Notes under the pieces: model-generated
What the model saw: the letters and a program-made list of their open reading frames with translations, nothing else
Database searches by the model: none
What the model was told of the DNA's origin: nothing
DNA from: Falsiphaeobacter marinintestinus
Lineage (GTDB): Bacteria > Pseudomonadota > Alphaproteobacteria > Rhodobacterales > Rhodobacteraceae
Direction of reading: 5' to 3'
NCBI RefSeq assembly: GCF_007923355.1
Contig: NZ_VOGO01000001.1
Coordinates: 248,001-312,000 of the forward strand
Length of the DNA: 64,000 nucleotides
Part shown: one piece after another, positions 26,381 through 36,067 of the stretch
Layout of the letters: each line of letters begins with the position of its first letter
How positions within the stretch are numbered: the stretch's first letter is position 1
Position numbers and translations under genes: made by a program

Positions 26381-27781
26381 TCATGACATAGCAGGCCTTT
26401 TCTGTGGCCACTCTGTCGCGGCATGATACGCCGCCCCCATTTCCAACAGTGCCCTGTCCCTGCCCCGCCGTCCGAACATCTGGATGCCCATCGGCAATCC
26501 CGCCTGTCCGAAACCGGCAGGCGCACTCAGGCACGGCAACCCGATCAGGCTGACTGGCACCACGACTTCCATCCAACGGTGATAGGTATCCATCTGTCGC
26601 CCCGCGATCTCGGTTGGCCAGGCAATATCGCGCGAAAACGGCCAGACCTGTGCCGATGGCAGCACCAAGGCGTCATACCGGTCGAACAGGCTGGCCGCCC
26701 GCCGGTACCACTCTGAACGGATCACGCTGGCGCGATGCACGTCCATAGCGCTTAGCGCCAGCCCGCGCTCAATCTCCCAGATCGCCGTGTCTTTCAGCTT
26801 GTCACGCTGATCCAGCATGTCAGCATAGCCTGCCCCGACTTGCCAGGACCTCAGTGTAATCCAGCTATCCCACAGTCTTTCCGCCGGGAACGGCGGCGCT
26901 ACGGAGTCGACGATGCATCCCAGATCCTCGAACACTTCCAAAGCCGTTTCGCAGGTCGCCAGAACCCCGTCTTCCATCGGGAACGCGCCGCCCCAATCGC
27001 CCAGCCACCCAATCCGCTTCCCGCGTGGGTCAGACACTGCCAAAGGCGACACGGCCCCAATATCCAGATTATGCGGCTGACGTGGATCAGGGCCCCCAAT
27101 CACATCCAGCAGCAACGCAATGTCCTCGGGGCTGCGCGCCATAGGGCCAAGCGTGGCGAGTTGATGCAGAAACGTATCGCCTTCGGGATCAGTCGGCACC
27201 ACGCCGAAACTGGGCCGGAAACCATAGACATTGTTCCACCCCGCCGGGTTGCGCAGCGATCCCATCATGTCGGACCCATCCGCCAGCGCGGTCATACCGG
27301 TCGCCAATGCCACCGCCGCTCCACCCGACGACCCGCCACAGGTCAACGTCGGCGCATAGGGATTTCCCGTTGCGCCATAGACCGGGTTGAACGTATGCGA
27401 TCCCAGCCCGAATTCAGGCACGTTGGTCTTGCCAATAATGATCGCCCCCGCCGCACGTAACCGCGCCGCGATCAGGTCGTCCTTCTCGGGGATATGCTGG
27501 GCGTATAGGGGTGAACCATGGGTCGACACCACGCCCGCGACCTCGACCAGATCCTTGATCGCGATAGGAAGGCCATGCAGCGGCCCGACTGAATCGCGCG
27601 CATCGGCCGCCCGCGCCTCGGCCATCAGAACATCGCGTGGACGTTGTCCGACGATGGCATTCACCGACGGGTTGACCGTATCAATACGGTCCAGCGTCGC
27701 TTCCATCAGGTCCGTCGCCCGCACCTGCCCGGACGCAAGTTGCCGCGTCAGGTCGGTGGCGGATCGGTGTGTAAGAGTCAT
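26381..27781 (-). CDS. Amidase (amidase-signature family)
   Basis: A 466-residue enzyme with the Ser-cisSer-Lys signature: Lys in AIKDLVEVAGVVSTHGSP (about residue 75), and the Gly/Ser-rich box TCGGSSGGAAVALATGM (about 150) with GSDMMGSLRNPAGWNNVYGFRPS following. It hydrolyses a carboxamide; members act on many substrates and this one cannot be specified. The context gives no GatB, so GatA is unlikely. The ATG at 27781 (MTLTHRSATDL) is preferred to one seven codons upstream. Confidence 0.88.
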   Translation of the reverse strand: MTLTHRSATDLTRQLASGQVRATDLMEATLDRIDTVNPSVNAIVGQRPRDVLMAEARAADARDSVGPLHGLPIAIKDLVEVAGVVSTHGSPLYAQHIPEKDDLIAARLRAAGAIIIGKTNVPEFGLGSHTFNPVYGATGNPYAPTLTCGGSSGGAAVALATGMTALADGSDMMGSLRNPAGWNNVYGFRPSFGVVPTDPEGDTFLHQLATLGPMARSPEDIALLLDVIGGPDPRQPHNLDIGAVSPLAVSDPRGKRIGWLGDWGGAFPMEDGVLATCETALEVFEDLGCIVDSVAPPFPAERLWDSWITLRSWQVGAGYADMLDQRDKLKDTAIWEIERGLALSAMDVHRASVIRSEWYRRAASLFDRYDALVLPSAQVWPFSRDIAWPTEIAGRQMDTYHRWMEVVVPVSLIGLPCLSAPAGFGQAGLPMGIQMFGRRGRDRALLEMGAAYHAATEWPQKRPAMS

Positions 27782-27916
27782 GAACCGTCTTTCCTCAGGC
27801 ACTTGTGCAAGAGCCTAGGGCCTGCGTTTGCTCAAGAAAACCCACAGATGAAAGACATGTTTGAAATCAAAGAGATCAGCTTTGCCGTCAGAGGCGCCTC
27901 AACGCCCCTGTACAGA

Positions 27917-29038
27917 TCAATCTCCCTGCGCGTCGGCGCGGCTTTTGCCCGCCACGTTCATCGCCAAAGTCGCCGCCATAAAACCATCCAGATCCCCGTC
28001 CAGAACGCCCTTGGTATCGGCGGTTTCAAAGTTGGTGCGCAGATCCTTGACCATCTGGTACGGCTGCAAGACATACGACCGGATCTGGTTGCCCCAACCC
28101 GCATCCCCCTTGGCTTCGTGCAGGGCATTGACCTCGGCGTTGCGACGGTCAAGCTCCAGCTGATACAGCCGCGATTTCAGCGCCTTCATGGCAATGTCGC
28201 GGTTCTGATGTTGCGATTTTTCCGAGCTGGTCACCACAATCCCGGTCGGATGGTGGGTGATCCGAACAGCCGAATCCGTCGTGTTCACGTGCTGCCCGCC
28301 CGCGCCAGACGACCGGTAGGTATCGATACGGATGTCGGCCGGGTTCACGTCGATCTCGATATTGTCATCGATCACCGGATAGGCCCCGACAGCTGCGAAA
28401 GACGTTTCACGCGTGCCTTTGCCAAACGGAGAAATCCGCACCAGCCGGTGCGTGCCGCTTTCGGACTTCAGCCAGCCATAGGCGTTGTGCCCCTTGATCT
28501 GATAGGTGGCCGATTTGATCCCCGCTTCGGTCCCGGGCTGCTCTTCCTGCAGTTCGACTTCGAAACCCCGGCTTTCGGCCCAACGGACATACATCCGCGC
28601 CAGCATCGACGCCCAGTCGCACGCTTCGGTCCCGCCAGCGCCAGACTTGATCTCAAGGAACGCGTCATTCGCATCTGTTTCGCCGTTCAACAGCGCCTCA
28701 AGTTCTTTCTTGGCAGCCACATCTTTCAACGCGGCCAGCGCCTCTTCGGCATCGGCGATGACTTCTTCGTCTTCTTCCATCTCGCCCAGTTCGATCAGTT
28801 CGACATTGTCGCTCAGATCCTGCTGGATTCCCGTATAGGTCGCCATCGCATCAACCAGCATCTGCCGGTCGCGCATCAGCTTTTGCGCCTTGGCCGGATC
28901 GTTCCAAAGGTCCGGGTCCTCGACCATCGCGTTGAATTCTTCGAGCCGGTGCGCCGCTGTATCGTAATCCATCCGCTGTGCCAGCAGCACGAGCGACTTT
29001 TCGATATCGGCCACGATGTTCTGCGTCTCGGCGCGCAT
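27917..29038 (-). CDS. prfB: Peptide chain release factor 2
   Basis: A 373-residue class I release factor with the SPFG codon-recognition tripeptide region (RISPFGKGTRE, about residue 205) and the universal GGQ loop (SGAGGQHVNTTDSAVRITH, about 248). It ends translation at UAA and UGA. The frame is continuous from MRAETQNIVADIEKS, so the programmed +1 frameshift found in many bacteria is absent here. It is separated from the RidA gene by 87 bases. The 135 bases between its stop and the amidase start hold no clear signal. Confidence 0.96.
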   Translation of the reverse strand: MRAETQNIVADIEKSLVLLAQRMDYDTAAHRLEEFNAMVEDPDLWNDPAKAQKLMRDRQMLVDAMATYTGIQQDLSDNVELIELGEMEEDEEVIADAEEALAALKDVAAKKELEALLNGETDANDAFLEIKSGAGGTEACDWASMLARMYVRWAESRGFEVELQEEQPGTEAGIKSATYQIKGHNAYGWLKSESGTHRLVRISPFGKGTRETSFAAVGAYPVIDDNIEIDVNPADIRIDTYRSSGAGGQHVNTTDSAVRITHHPTGIVVTSSEKSQHQNRDIAMKALKSRLYQLELDRRNAEVNALHEAKGDAGWGNQIRSYVLQPYQMVKDLRTNFETADTKGVLDGDLDGFMAATLAMNVAGKSRADAQGD

Positions 29039-29125
29039 GGGGCTTCCTGACTGTTAGAGAAACGTTGAATGCAGGTGATAAACCAGCCGTTGCGGCGCGG
29101 CAAGCAGTGGCGCTTTGAAAAGCGG

Positions 29126-29515
29126 TCAGGCTAACCGGGCAATCGCACGAATTTCCACCAACGCCCCGGGTCGCCGCAACCCGGCGACCTCGACCGCAGT
29201 CCAGGCCGGATAGGGATGGCTCAGAACCTCAAGCCGCACGGCATCAAAAACGTCGAAGTGGTCGTGTAGACCGACGTGATAGCTGGTCATTTCGACCACC
29301 GCGCCAAGATCCAAACCTGCCTCATCCAAAACCGCACCGATCTTTGCAAACGCGCGGCGGAACTGGGTGGCCGGGTCTTCTGGCACGCTGCCGTCAGCTA
29401 GGCTGCCCGTCATCCCCGTCAGAAACACGTGGTCACCCGAAATGATACCGGGTGACAGATTTAGCTGCGCCCCATTGCCCTGCAACGCTTTGGGGATGAT
29501 CGGGGTGCCGCCCAT
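29126..29515 (-). CDS. RidA family protein
   Basis: A protein of about 129 residues with the YjgF/YER057c/UK114 fold. Its C-terminal signature PYPAWTAVEVAGLRRPGALVEIRAIA contains the conserved Arg-Pro and Glu. RidA proteins hydrolyse reactive enamine/imine intermediates; this divergent member may have another substrate. It directly follows the PBP1a gene; ATG 29515 is chosen, though a TTG at 29524 overlapping the PBP1a stop is possible. Confidence 0.82.
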   Translation of the reverse strand: MGGTPIIPKALQGNGAQLNLSPGIISGDHVFLTGMTGSLADGSVPEDPATQFRRAFAKIGAVLDEAGLDLGAVVEMTSYHVGLHDHFDVFDAVRLEVLSHPYPAWTAVEVAGLRRPGALVEIRAIARLA

Positions 29516-29520
29516 ACCTG

Positions 29521-32091
29521 TCAATACAGCCCGCCAGAGCTAACCGTGCCGAAGTTGGCCTTGGGGCCCACAACAGCCGTACCCCCGCTTGACGTTGTAA
29601 CCTCACGCCCGCCGGATCCGACTTCTTCGAACAACGGCAGGTTCGATCCCATGGCAAAACCACCATCAAAAGAGCGACCAAAGACGGGTTCGTATCCGTC
29701 GCGGAAATATTCGGCCACAACGTTCTTGCCACTTGCATCATCCGAAAGGCGCGCGCCGGTATAGCGGTCGATCTTGATGAAATGTCCGCCCTCGGGCACT
29801 GCGAACGGTCCGCCGCCGTATTTTTTGACCGCCTTTTGCATGAATTCCTGGAACACCGGACCGCACATTGATGACCCATAAGCCCCTTTGCCCAGCGGAC
29901 GCGGACGGTCATACCCGATATAGCAGCCCGCCACGATGTTGCTGGTGAACCCGATGAACCAGACATCGCGGGCTTCATTGGTTGTTCCGGTCTTTCCAGC
30001 GGTCGGTACCGGCAAGTTGATCGCCCCACTGGCTGTGCCCCGATCCACAACGCCCTTCATCATCGACGTCAGCTGATACGCCGTGATCGGATCCATCACT
30101 CGTGACCGGTTTGACACAATGCGCGGTGCCCTGTCGGGCGAAATCGCCGCCGAACTACAATCGACACAATCGCGTTCGTCATGGCGATAGATTGTGTGCC
30201 CGGTTCGGTCCTGAATCCGGTCGACCAGTGTCGGTTCAACCCGCTCGCCGCCATTGGCAAACATCGCATAGGCCGACACCATCTGGTAAAGCGTGGTTTC
30301 CTGCGACCCAAGCGAGTTCGCAAGATAAGCGCCCAGGTTTTCATAAACCCCGAACCGTTCCGCATACCCCGCCACGACGCTCATCCCGACCTCTTGTGCC
30401 AGACGGATCGTCATGAGGTTTCGCGACTGTTCGATCCCGGTGCGCAGCGGGGTCGGGCCATAAAACTTGTTGGACGAGTTCTTGGGCCGCCACAGGCCTT
30501 GCGGCGTGTCGATTTCAATCGGAGCATCTACGACGATGGTCGCCGGGCTGTACCCGCTGTCCAAGGCAGCGGCGTATACAAACGGTTTGAAGCTTGAGCC
30601 CGGCTGCCGTTGCGCCTGTGTCGCCCGGTTGAACACTGAATCCTGATACGAGAACCCGCCCTGCATGGCGATCACGCGGCCCGTGTTCACGTCCATCGCA
30701 ACAAACCCGCCCTGCACCTTCGGCACCTGCCGCAAGGTCCAGCGAATAAACGACCCATCGTCGTCCTGGGTCATCCGTCGCACCAGCACCACGTCGCCCA
30801 CTTCGACCAGATCGCCGGCAACCCGGGCTTTCTTGGCCAACGAACCGTCGCTTCTTTGCTTGCGCGCCCATTGAGCATCCTTGGCCGGGATCCAATGCCC
30901 GTCGGTATCCTCGGGTACGCTTTCAATACCGATCCGCGCGTCGTTCTTGCCAACCTCCAGCACCACCGCAGGATACCACTGGCCATTCAGGCGGACGTCC
31001 CTTGGCAACTGGATATCGGCCAGCGCTGCGCGCCACCCCTCTTCTGTGGCCAGCAAAACAGGATCAATCTGGGCGCGAACGCCGTGAAAAATGCCACGGC
31101 CACGGTCGTATTTTTCAAGCTGGCGTTGCAGGGCCGCTGCCGCTTCGACCTGCATTTGCTGGTCGATTGTCGCGCGAACGGTATAGCCGCCCGTGAAAAA
31201 CGCATCCTCACCGTTTAGCCCGGTATATTTGTCAGACGAACTCAGCTGGCGGCGAATTTCGTCGGTAAAGTAGTCGCGCGACGGCAGGGCTGTGCGGAAG
31301 CTTTCGAAATCGCCGTTCTGGACCGACCGTAAAGGCAACGCGACCTCGTACTCATAGGTAGCCAGATCGATAAAGCCGTTTTCCTGCATTTCCTCCAGAA
31401 CAAAATTCCGGCGCGACAGCAGCCGTTCTTTCCGGCGCACCGGGTGGAAATCTGACGGCGCCTTGGGCAGCGATGCCAGGAACGCAGCCTCATGCGGAGC
31501 AAGTTCACCCAAGGTTTTGTTGAAATAGGTCTGCGCCGCAGCCGTTACCCCGTACGAGTTCTGGCCCAGGAAGATCTCGTTCATGTAAAGCTCAAGGATC
31601 TGTTCCTTGTCGAGCGTCTGTTCCAGCCGCACGGCCAGAATGATCTCTTTGATCTTGCGCTCGGCCTTTCGATCGCCAGACAACAGGAAGTTCTTCATCA
31701 CCTGCTGGGTAATCGTCGAAGCACCACGCACGTCCCGCCCGCGTGATTTGACGGCATCAATGGCTGCCGCTGCGATACCACGCAGATCGTACCCTTGGTG
31801 GGTGTAGAAATTCTTGTCTTCCGCTGAGATGAAGGCTTGCTTCACCATATCTGGAATCTCGGAGGCCGGTGTGAACAACCGGCGTTCACGGGCGAATTCG
31901 TCAATCAACTGACCTTCGCCGTTATAGATCCGGCTGATCGTCGGCGGTTTGTACTGGGCCAGCGATTCGTGGCTGGGCAGGTCGCGGCCATACATCCAGA
32001 AAACACCGCCAACGGTGATGACGAACATGGCAAGGCCAAGTGTGATCAGGGTGAAGATCGCCCCGAAGAATGATAAGATGAACCGGATCAC
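29521..32091 (-). CDS. mrcA: Penicillin-binding protein 1A (bifunctional transglycosylase/transpeptidase)
   Basis: An 856-residue class A PBP. It has one N-terminal membrane helix (about 6-28), then a GT51 transglycosylase domain with EDKNFYTHQGYDLRGI (catalytic Glu about residue 92), an OB-like insert, and a transpeptidase domain with the SxxK box in GSSFKPFVY, the SxN-type motif and KTGTTNEARD. It polymerises and cross-links peptidoglycan in the periplasm. The adjacent amiC-type amidase is also a cell-wall enzyme, separated by 150 bases. Confidence 0.96.
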   Translation of the reverse strand: MIRFILSFFGAIFTLITLGLAMFVITVGGVFWMYGRDLPSHESLAQYKPPTISRIYNGEGQLIDEFARERRLFTPASEIPDMVKQAFISAEDKNFYTHQGYDLRGIAAAAIDAVKSRGRDVRGASTITQQVMKNFLLSGDRKAERKIKEIILAVRLEQTLDKEQILELYMNEIFLGQNSYGVTAAAQTYFNKTLGELAPHEAAFLASLPKAPSDFHPVRRKERLLSRRNFVLEEMQENGFIDLATYEYEVALPLRSVQNGDFESFRTALPSRDYFTDEIRRQLSSSDKYTGLNGEDAFFTGGYTVRATIDQQMQVEAAAALQRQLEKYDRGRGIFHGVRAQIDPVLLATEEGWRAALADIQLPRDVRLNGQWYPAVVLEVGKNDARIGIESVPEDTDGHWIPAKDAQWARKQRSDGSLAKKARVAGDLVEVGDVVLVRRMTQDDDGSFIRWTLRQVPKVQGGFVAMDVNTGRVIAMQGGFSYQDSVFNRATQAQRQPGSSFKPFVYAAALDSGYSPATIVVDAPIEIDTPQGLWRPKNSSNKFYGPTPLRTGIEQSRNLMTIRLAQEVGMSVVAGYAERFGVYENLGAYLANSLGSQETTLYQMVSAYAMFANGGERVEPTLVDRIQDRTGHTIYRHDERDCVDCSSAAISPDRAPRIVSNRSRVMDPITAYQLTSMMKGVVDRGTASGAINLPVPTAGKTGTTNEARDVWFIGFTSNIVAGCYIGYDRPRPLGKGAYGSSMCGPVFQEFMQKAVKKYGGGPFAVPEGGHFIKIDRYTGARLSDDASGKNVVAEYFRDGYEPVFGRSFDGGFAMGSNLPLFEEVGSGGREVTTSSGGTAVVGPKANFGTVSSGGLY

Positions 32092-32241
32092 TATGCTGCC
32101 TTTTTTCGCGCGCTACCACTATATAGGGGCGGCTCTGGCCACCGTCAAAGCGCACGGTGGCAGAACCCCGCCATTACACCGCGTCAGTCTGCTTTTGGCC
32201 GTCATGCCAAATCCTGATGATTCTGCAAAGCGTCCGTTGGG

Positions 32242-33465
32242 CTATTGCCGGATCAACGGGCGTTTGGCGGCATCCGCTTCGCGCCAATTCTGCAATCCGT
32301 TGCGTATGCCTTGGGCAATCGCCGCCCTCCATTCGGGGTTTTGCAGGTTCTTGAAGTCACGCGGAGACGACAAAAATCCGATCTCGATCAACACCGATGG
32401 AATGTCCGCGGCCTTGAGCACCGAAAACGCCGCAGACCGCATCGGACGACGGTTCATTGGGCCACCGGTGTTGGTCATGCCACCCACCAATGCCTTGGCC
32501 AGTGCTTCGGTCCGGGGCTGGGTTTCCTGCCGAGCAAGGTCCAGCAGAACACCGGTTACCTCGTCATCGGTCCCGCTCAGATCCATCCCCGACAACAGCT
32601 CCTCGCGGTCATGACGTTCAGCCAGTTTGGCACTCGCCACGTCCGACGCATCACGCGACAGCACATAGACGGTCGCACCGTGGGCCAATCCTTCTGACAA
32701 GGAATCCGCATGGATTGAGATAAACACCCCCGCTCCGGCCTGATAGGCCAGCGACACACGCCGCTCTAACGACACGAAATTATCCGTGTCGCGCGTCAGC
32801 ACCACTTCAAACCCGTCTGACCGCAGCAACAGTTCGCGCAATTCGCGCGCGAAGGTCAGCATCATGTCTTTTTCAGCAATCTCGCCCTGCTCGGCCCCCG
32901 GATCAATGCCACCATGGCCCGGGTCCAGCACCACGACCAGCGGCGCCTCATCACCGCGCGCGACCGGGCGCTTTATCAAAGCCGGTTCGGGCAAATCCCA
33001 GCGCGGATCATACGGCGCGCCTGCATTGGCCGCAAACAGTTCGGGCGTTTCTGGTACCAGCGACACGCTCAGATGCGCGCCTCCGGTTACCTCATCGATA
33101 TCCAGAGCGGCCGTTTCAACCTTCATCGGAGCGACCAGTTCCAGCACCATCCGCGACCAGCCGGGCACATAGGCCCCGAACTGTGCTTGCAAAACGCGCT
33201 CTGAACGATCCAGATCGTCCGCCTGCAGGCCGGTCCAGTCCACTTCCTGAAAGTCCAGAACCAGACGCGGCGGACCGTCCAGCATAAACAGGCGATACGG
33301 GATACCCTGGCTCAGACCCAGATCAATCTGCACATCTTCCCGGCCAGCATCTGTCACGCTGCTGTCGTCGGCGTCGATCCGCGCAAGACCGCTGAACTCC
33401 TGCGCCCAAACAGGCGGCACGGCGACAGCCCAAAGGGCGATGCACAAGGCAAGTATTCTGCTCAT
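32242..33465 (-). CDS. amiC: N-acetylmuramoyl-L-alanine amidase (AmiC type: AMIN plus Amidase_3)
   Basis: A 407-residue protein with a signal peptide (ending PPVWAQ, about residue 21), an AMIN domain (about 40-140) for septal peptidoglycan targeting, and a zinc amidase domain. Zinc ligands are in VVLDPGHGGIDPG (about 180) and in the downstream Glu and His (SIHADS). The catalytic Glu is in SVLIEIGFLSSPRDF near the end. It splits daughter-cell walls by removing stem peptides. It is transcribed in the same direction as mrcA. Confidence 0.94.
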   Translation of the reverse strand: MSRILALCIALWAVAVPPVWAQEFSGLARIDADDSSVTDAGREDVQIDLGLSQGIPYRLFMLDGPPRLVLDFQEVDWTGLQADDLDRSERVLQAQFGAYVPGWSRMVLELVAPMKVETAALDIDEVTGGAHLSVSLVPETPELFAANAGAPYDPRWDLPEPALIKRPVARGDEAPLVVVLDPGHGGIDPGAEQGEIAEKDMMLTFARELRELLLRSDGFEVVLTRDTDNFVSLERRVSLAYQAGAGVFISIHADSLSEGLAHGATVYVLSRDASDVASAKLAERHDREELLSGMDLSGTDDEVTGVLLDLARQETQPRTEALAKALVGGMTNTGGPMNRRPMRSAAFSVLKAADIPSVLIEIGFLSSPRDFKNLQNPEWRAAIAQGIRNGLQNWREADAAKRPLIRQ

Positions 33466-33549
33466 ATCTCGATATCCGGCCGGGGTTGGGGCTCTTTTGC
33501 CGGGCAGGATACCCTGCCCGTCCCCGCTTGGGAACGGGCGATTTGTGAC

Positions 33550-34692
33550 CTAACGGCGCGCCATGAAATCGGCGAGCCGCGCCAACCCCTCTTTGATATC
33601 CGACGTGGACCGGGCATAGGAAAACCGCAAAGTGCCGTGACCGCGTGCCGGATCGAAATCCAGCCCCGGTGTCACCGCGACGCCGGCCTTGTCCAATATC
33701 TCAGCCGCAAAAGCCCGGCTGTCATCGGTCAGATCCGACACATCCGCATAGACATAGAACGCCCCGTCAGGCGGCGCGATATTGGTGAACCCGGCCTTTG
33801 GCAAACCCTCAAGCATCAGCGCGCGGTTGTTGCGGTAGATCTCGATGTTGGCTTCAAGTTCTTTGGTGCATTCCATCGCGGCCAACGCCGCCACCTGGCT
33901 GGCATGCGGCGGACAGATAAACAGGTTCTGCGCCAGACGTTCGATCACCCGGACATGATCCTCGGGCACCACCATCCAACCGACACGCCACCCCGTCATC
34001 GAGAAGTACTTGGAGAATGAATTGATCACGTAACACTCATCGGTCAGTTCCAGCGCGCTGACTGCTTTCGCTTCATACTCCAACCCATGATAGATCTCGT
34101 CGCTGATGAAACTGGCCCCTTGCGCCTGCGCGGCCTTGATCAGCCCCCCCATCGCGGCGCGATCCAACATCGTTCCGCTCGGGTTCGCGGGCGAGGCCAC
34201 CATCAGCCCGGCCAGATCCAGCCCGGCAAAATCTTCCGGTACCGGTTGCAACCGGTTTTCCGGCGCGGCAGGCAGGTCAACCGGCACCAGATCCAGTGAT
34301 CGCAAAATCTGTCGATAGCTGGGATAGCCCGGCGCTCCGATCCCGACGCGGTCTCCGGTATCAAACAATGCAGTGAAGGCCAGAATGAATGCTCCCGAAG
34401 ATCCGGAAGTCACCACCACCCGCTCAGGGTTCAGATCGACGCTGTACCAGTCTGCGTATAACTGCGCGATTCGACGGCGCAACGCAGGCAGCCCCAGTGC
34501 CACGGTGTACCCTAATGAGTCTTCGCGCAATGCCCCGGCAAGTGCATCGACCGCCCCCTTCGGTGCGCCGGTACCCGGCTGACCGACCTCCATATGGATG
34601 ATCCGGCGGCCCGAATCCTCGGCCTTTCGGGCGGCTTCCATGACGTCCATCACAATGAAGGGATCGACCTGAGATCGGGTTGAGTTTCGCAT
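33550..34692 (-). CDS. Class I/II PLP-dependent aminotransferase
   Basis: A 380-residue fold-type I aminotransferase. It has the PLP-phosphate segment SGSSGAFILAF (about residue 90), SPANPSGTM (about 165), the catalytic Lys in NSFSKYFSMTGWRVGWMV (about 228) and the C-terminal Arg in LRFSYA. The amino donor cannot be read from sequence. The start MRNSTRSQVDPF at 34692 is supported by homology-like sense; its ATG overlaps base for base with a possible ATG on the opposite strand at 34691. The 84-base gap to amiC holds a GGGCAGG/CCTGCCC hairpin near 33500 without a T-tract. Confidence 0.9.
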   Translation of the reverse strand: MRNSTRSQVDPFIVMDVMEAARKAEDSGRRIIHMEVGQPGTGAPKGAVDALAGALREDSLGYTVALGLPALRRRIAQLYADWYSVDLNPERVVVTSGSSGAFILAFTALFDTGDRVGIGAPGYPSYRQILRSLDLVPVDLPAAPENRLQPVPEDFAGLDLAGLMVASPANPSGTMLDRAAMGGLIKAAQAQGASFISDEIYHGLEYEAKAVSALELTDECYVINSFSKYFSMTGWRVGWMVVPEDHVRVIERLAQNLFICPPHASQVAALAAMECTKELEANIEIYRNNRALMLEGLPKAGFTNIAPPDGAFYVYADVSDLTDDSRAFAAEILDKAGVAVTPGLDFDPARGHGTLRFSYARSTSDIKEGLARLADFMARR

Positions 34693-34714
34693 GTGCTTCT
34701 CCCAAGGTGCGCGC

Positions 34715-36067
34715 ATGGTGTTTGAACGCGTATCCCGACTGGCGTCAATCCCGGCGCTTGTGCTGGGTATGTTCCTATGGCTGGTCTCGGCCATTCCTTC
34801 GGCCGCCGTTACGCTGATCCGCGATGCCGATATCGAATATGGCCTGACCGAACTTGCCTTTCCAATCCTGCGCGCCGCCGGTCTCAGCCCGACGCGGGTG
34901 CGGATCATGGTGGTCAATGACAGCGCCTTCAACGCGTTCGTCGTCGATACTCAGACGATCTACCTGAACTACGGGCTGATCCAGAAGGTGACCAACGCAA
35001 GGATGCTGCAGGCCGTCATCGCGCATGAGGCCGCGCATATCGCCAATGGCCACCTGTCGCGCCGCATGCAAAACTTCCAAAGCGCACGCACCGTGGCCGG
35101 GATCGGTGCTCTGCTCGCACTGGCCGCTGCCGCTGCCGGTGGCGGAGAAGCAGCCGCTGCTGTCGGTGCAGGCATCAGCAACTCGGCCTATCGGTCTTTT
35201 CTAGCCCACACCCGGGCCGAAGAATCCTCCGCCGACCGATCTGCTGCCAGTTACCTGCGCAACTCCGGCATAGACCCGACGGGTCTTGTCGAACTGCATC
35301 AGGCCTTCGCCGGGCAAGAGCTTTTGAGCGTCTCCAACCAGGATCCCTATGCCCGCTCGCACCCACTCAGCCGCGACCGCATTCGCGCCGCCAAGGCCTA
35401 TGTCGCGACCAACCGGTTTAACATCCCACTCGACCCAAATGCCGAATACTGGTTTTCGCGCCTGCGCGGAAAGCTCACCGCTTATACACGATCCCCGAAA
35501 TGGACCTTTGCCCGCGCCGACGAGGAACCCAAACTGGACATTCGCCGCATGCGCGAGGCCGTGGCCTATCACCGGCTCAATCAACTGGGCAACGCATTGC
35601 GTTCCATAAATGCCGCATTGGCGGCGCGCCCGGACGACCCCTATTACTATGACCTCAAAGGTCAGATCCTGATGGAAAACCGGCAATGGTCCTCGGCCGT
35701 ATCTGCCTATCAGACCGCCGCTGACCTGGCCCCCCGCGACAGCCTGATCCTGGCCGGTCTGGGCCGCGCGCAAGTTGCGGCCGGGCAGCGCAAGTCCGGG
35801 CTGGCCACGCTGGAAAAAGCCCGCCTGCGCGACTTTCGCAATCTGCGGCTGTTGCAGGATTTGTCCCTTGCCTATGCGCAGGACGGCCAAACTGGTATGG
35901 CCGCTCTGTCCACCGCTGAACGTTACGCTCTGCTCGGCAACCTCGAAGATGCCGGACTCCACGCAAGACGCGCCCTCGCCCAATTGCCGCGCGGATCTAT
36001 TGCTGCGCAACGGGCCGAAGATGTGCTAATCGCTTCCGAGAAAATCGACAAAAGGAAAAAACGATGA
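34715..36067 (+). CDS. Periplasmic M48 metalloprotease with TPR repeats (BepA-like)
   Basis: A 450-residue protein with a signal peptide ending SAIPSAA (about residue 31). The zinc protease motif HEAAH lies at about residue 109, with the third-ligand Glu region in EESSADRSAASYLRN. A C-terminal TPR-like superhelix (about 285-440) follows. This is the BepA/YfgC architecture, which repairs or degrades stalled outer-membrane proteins at the BAM complex. The ATG at 34715 gives a clean signal peptide; 34691 would add eight residues. Its stop overlaps the next gene by 4 bases. Confidence 0.9.
   Translation: MVFERVSRLASIPALVLGMFLWLVSAIPSAAVTLIRDADIEYGLTELAFPILRAAGLSPTRVRIMVVNDSAFNAFVVDTQTIYLNYGLIQKVTNARMLQAVIAHEAAHIANGHLSRRMQNFQSARTVAGIGALLALAAAAAGGGEAAAAVGAGISNSAYRSFLAHTRAEESSADRSAASYLRNSGIDPTGLVELHQAFAGQELLSVSNQDPYARSHPLSRDRIRAAKAYVATNRFNIPLDPNAEYWFSRLRGKLTAYTRSPKWTFARADEEPKLDIRRMREAVAYHRLNQLGNALRSINAALAARPDDPYYYDLKGQILMENRQWSSAVSAYQTAADLAPRDSLILAGLGRAQVAAGQRKSGLATLEKARLRDFRNLRLLQDLSLAYAQDGQTGMAALSTAERYALLGNLEDAGLHARRALAQLPRGSIAAQRAEDVLIASEKIDKRKKR

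Noticed and set aside
27917-29038. Programmed +1 frameshift in prfB
   Set aside because: The reading frame is continuous from the family N-terminus, with no early in-frame UGA and no CUUUGA slip site.
33499-33516. GGGCAGG/CCTGCCC hairpin after the aminotransferase
   Set aside because: Short stem with no T-run; not strong enough to call a terminator.
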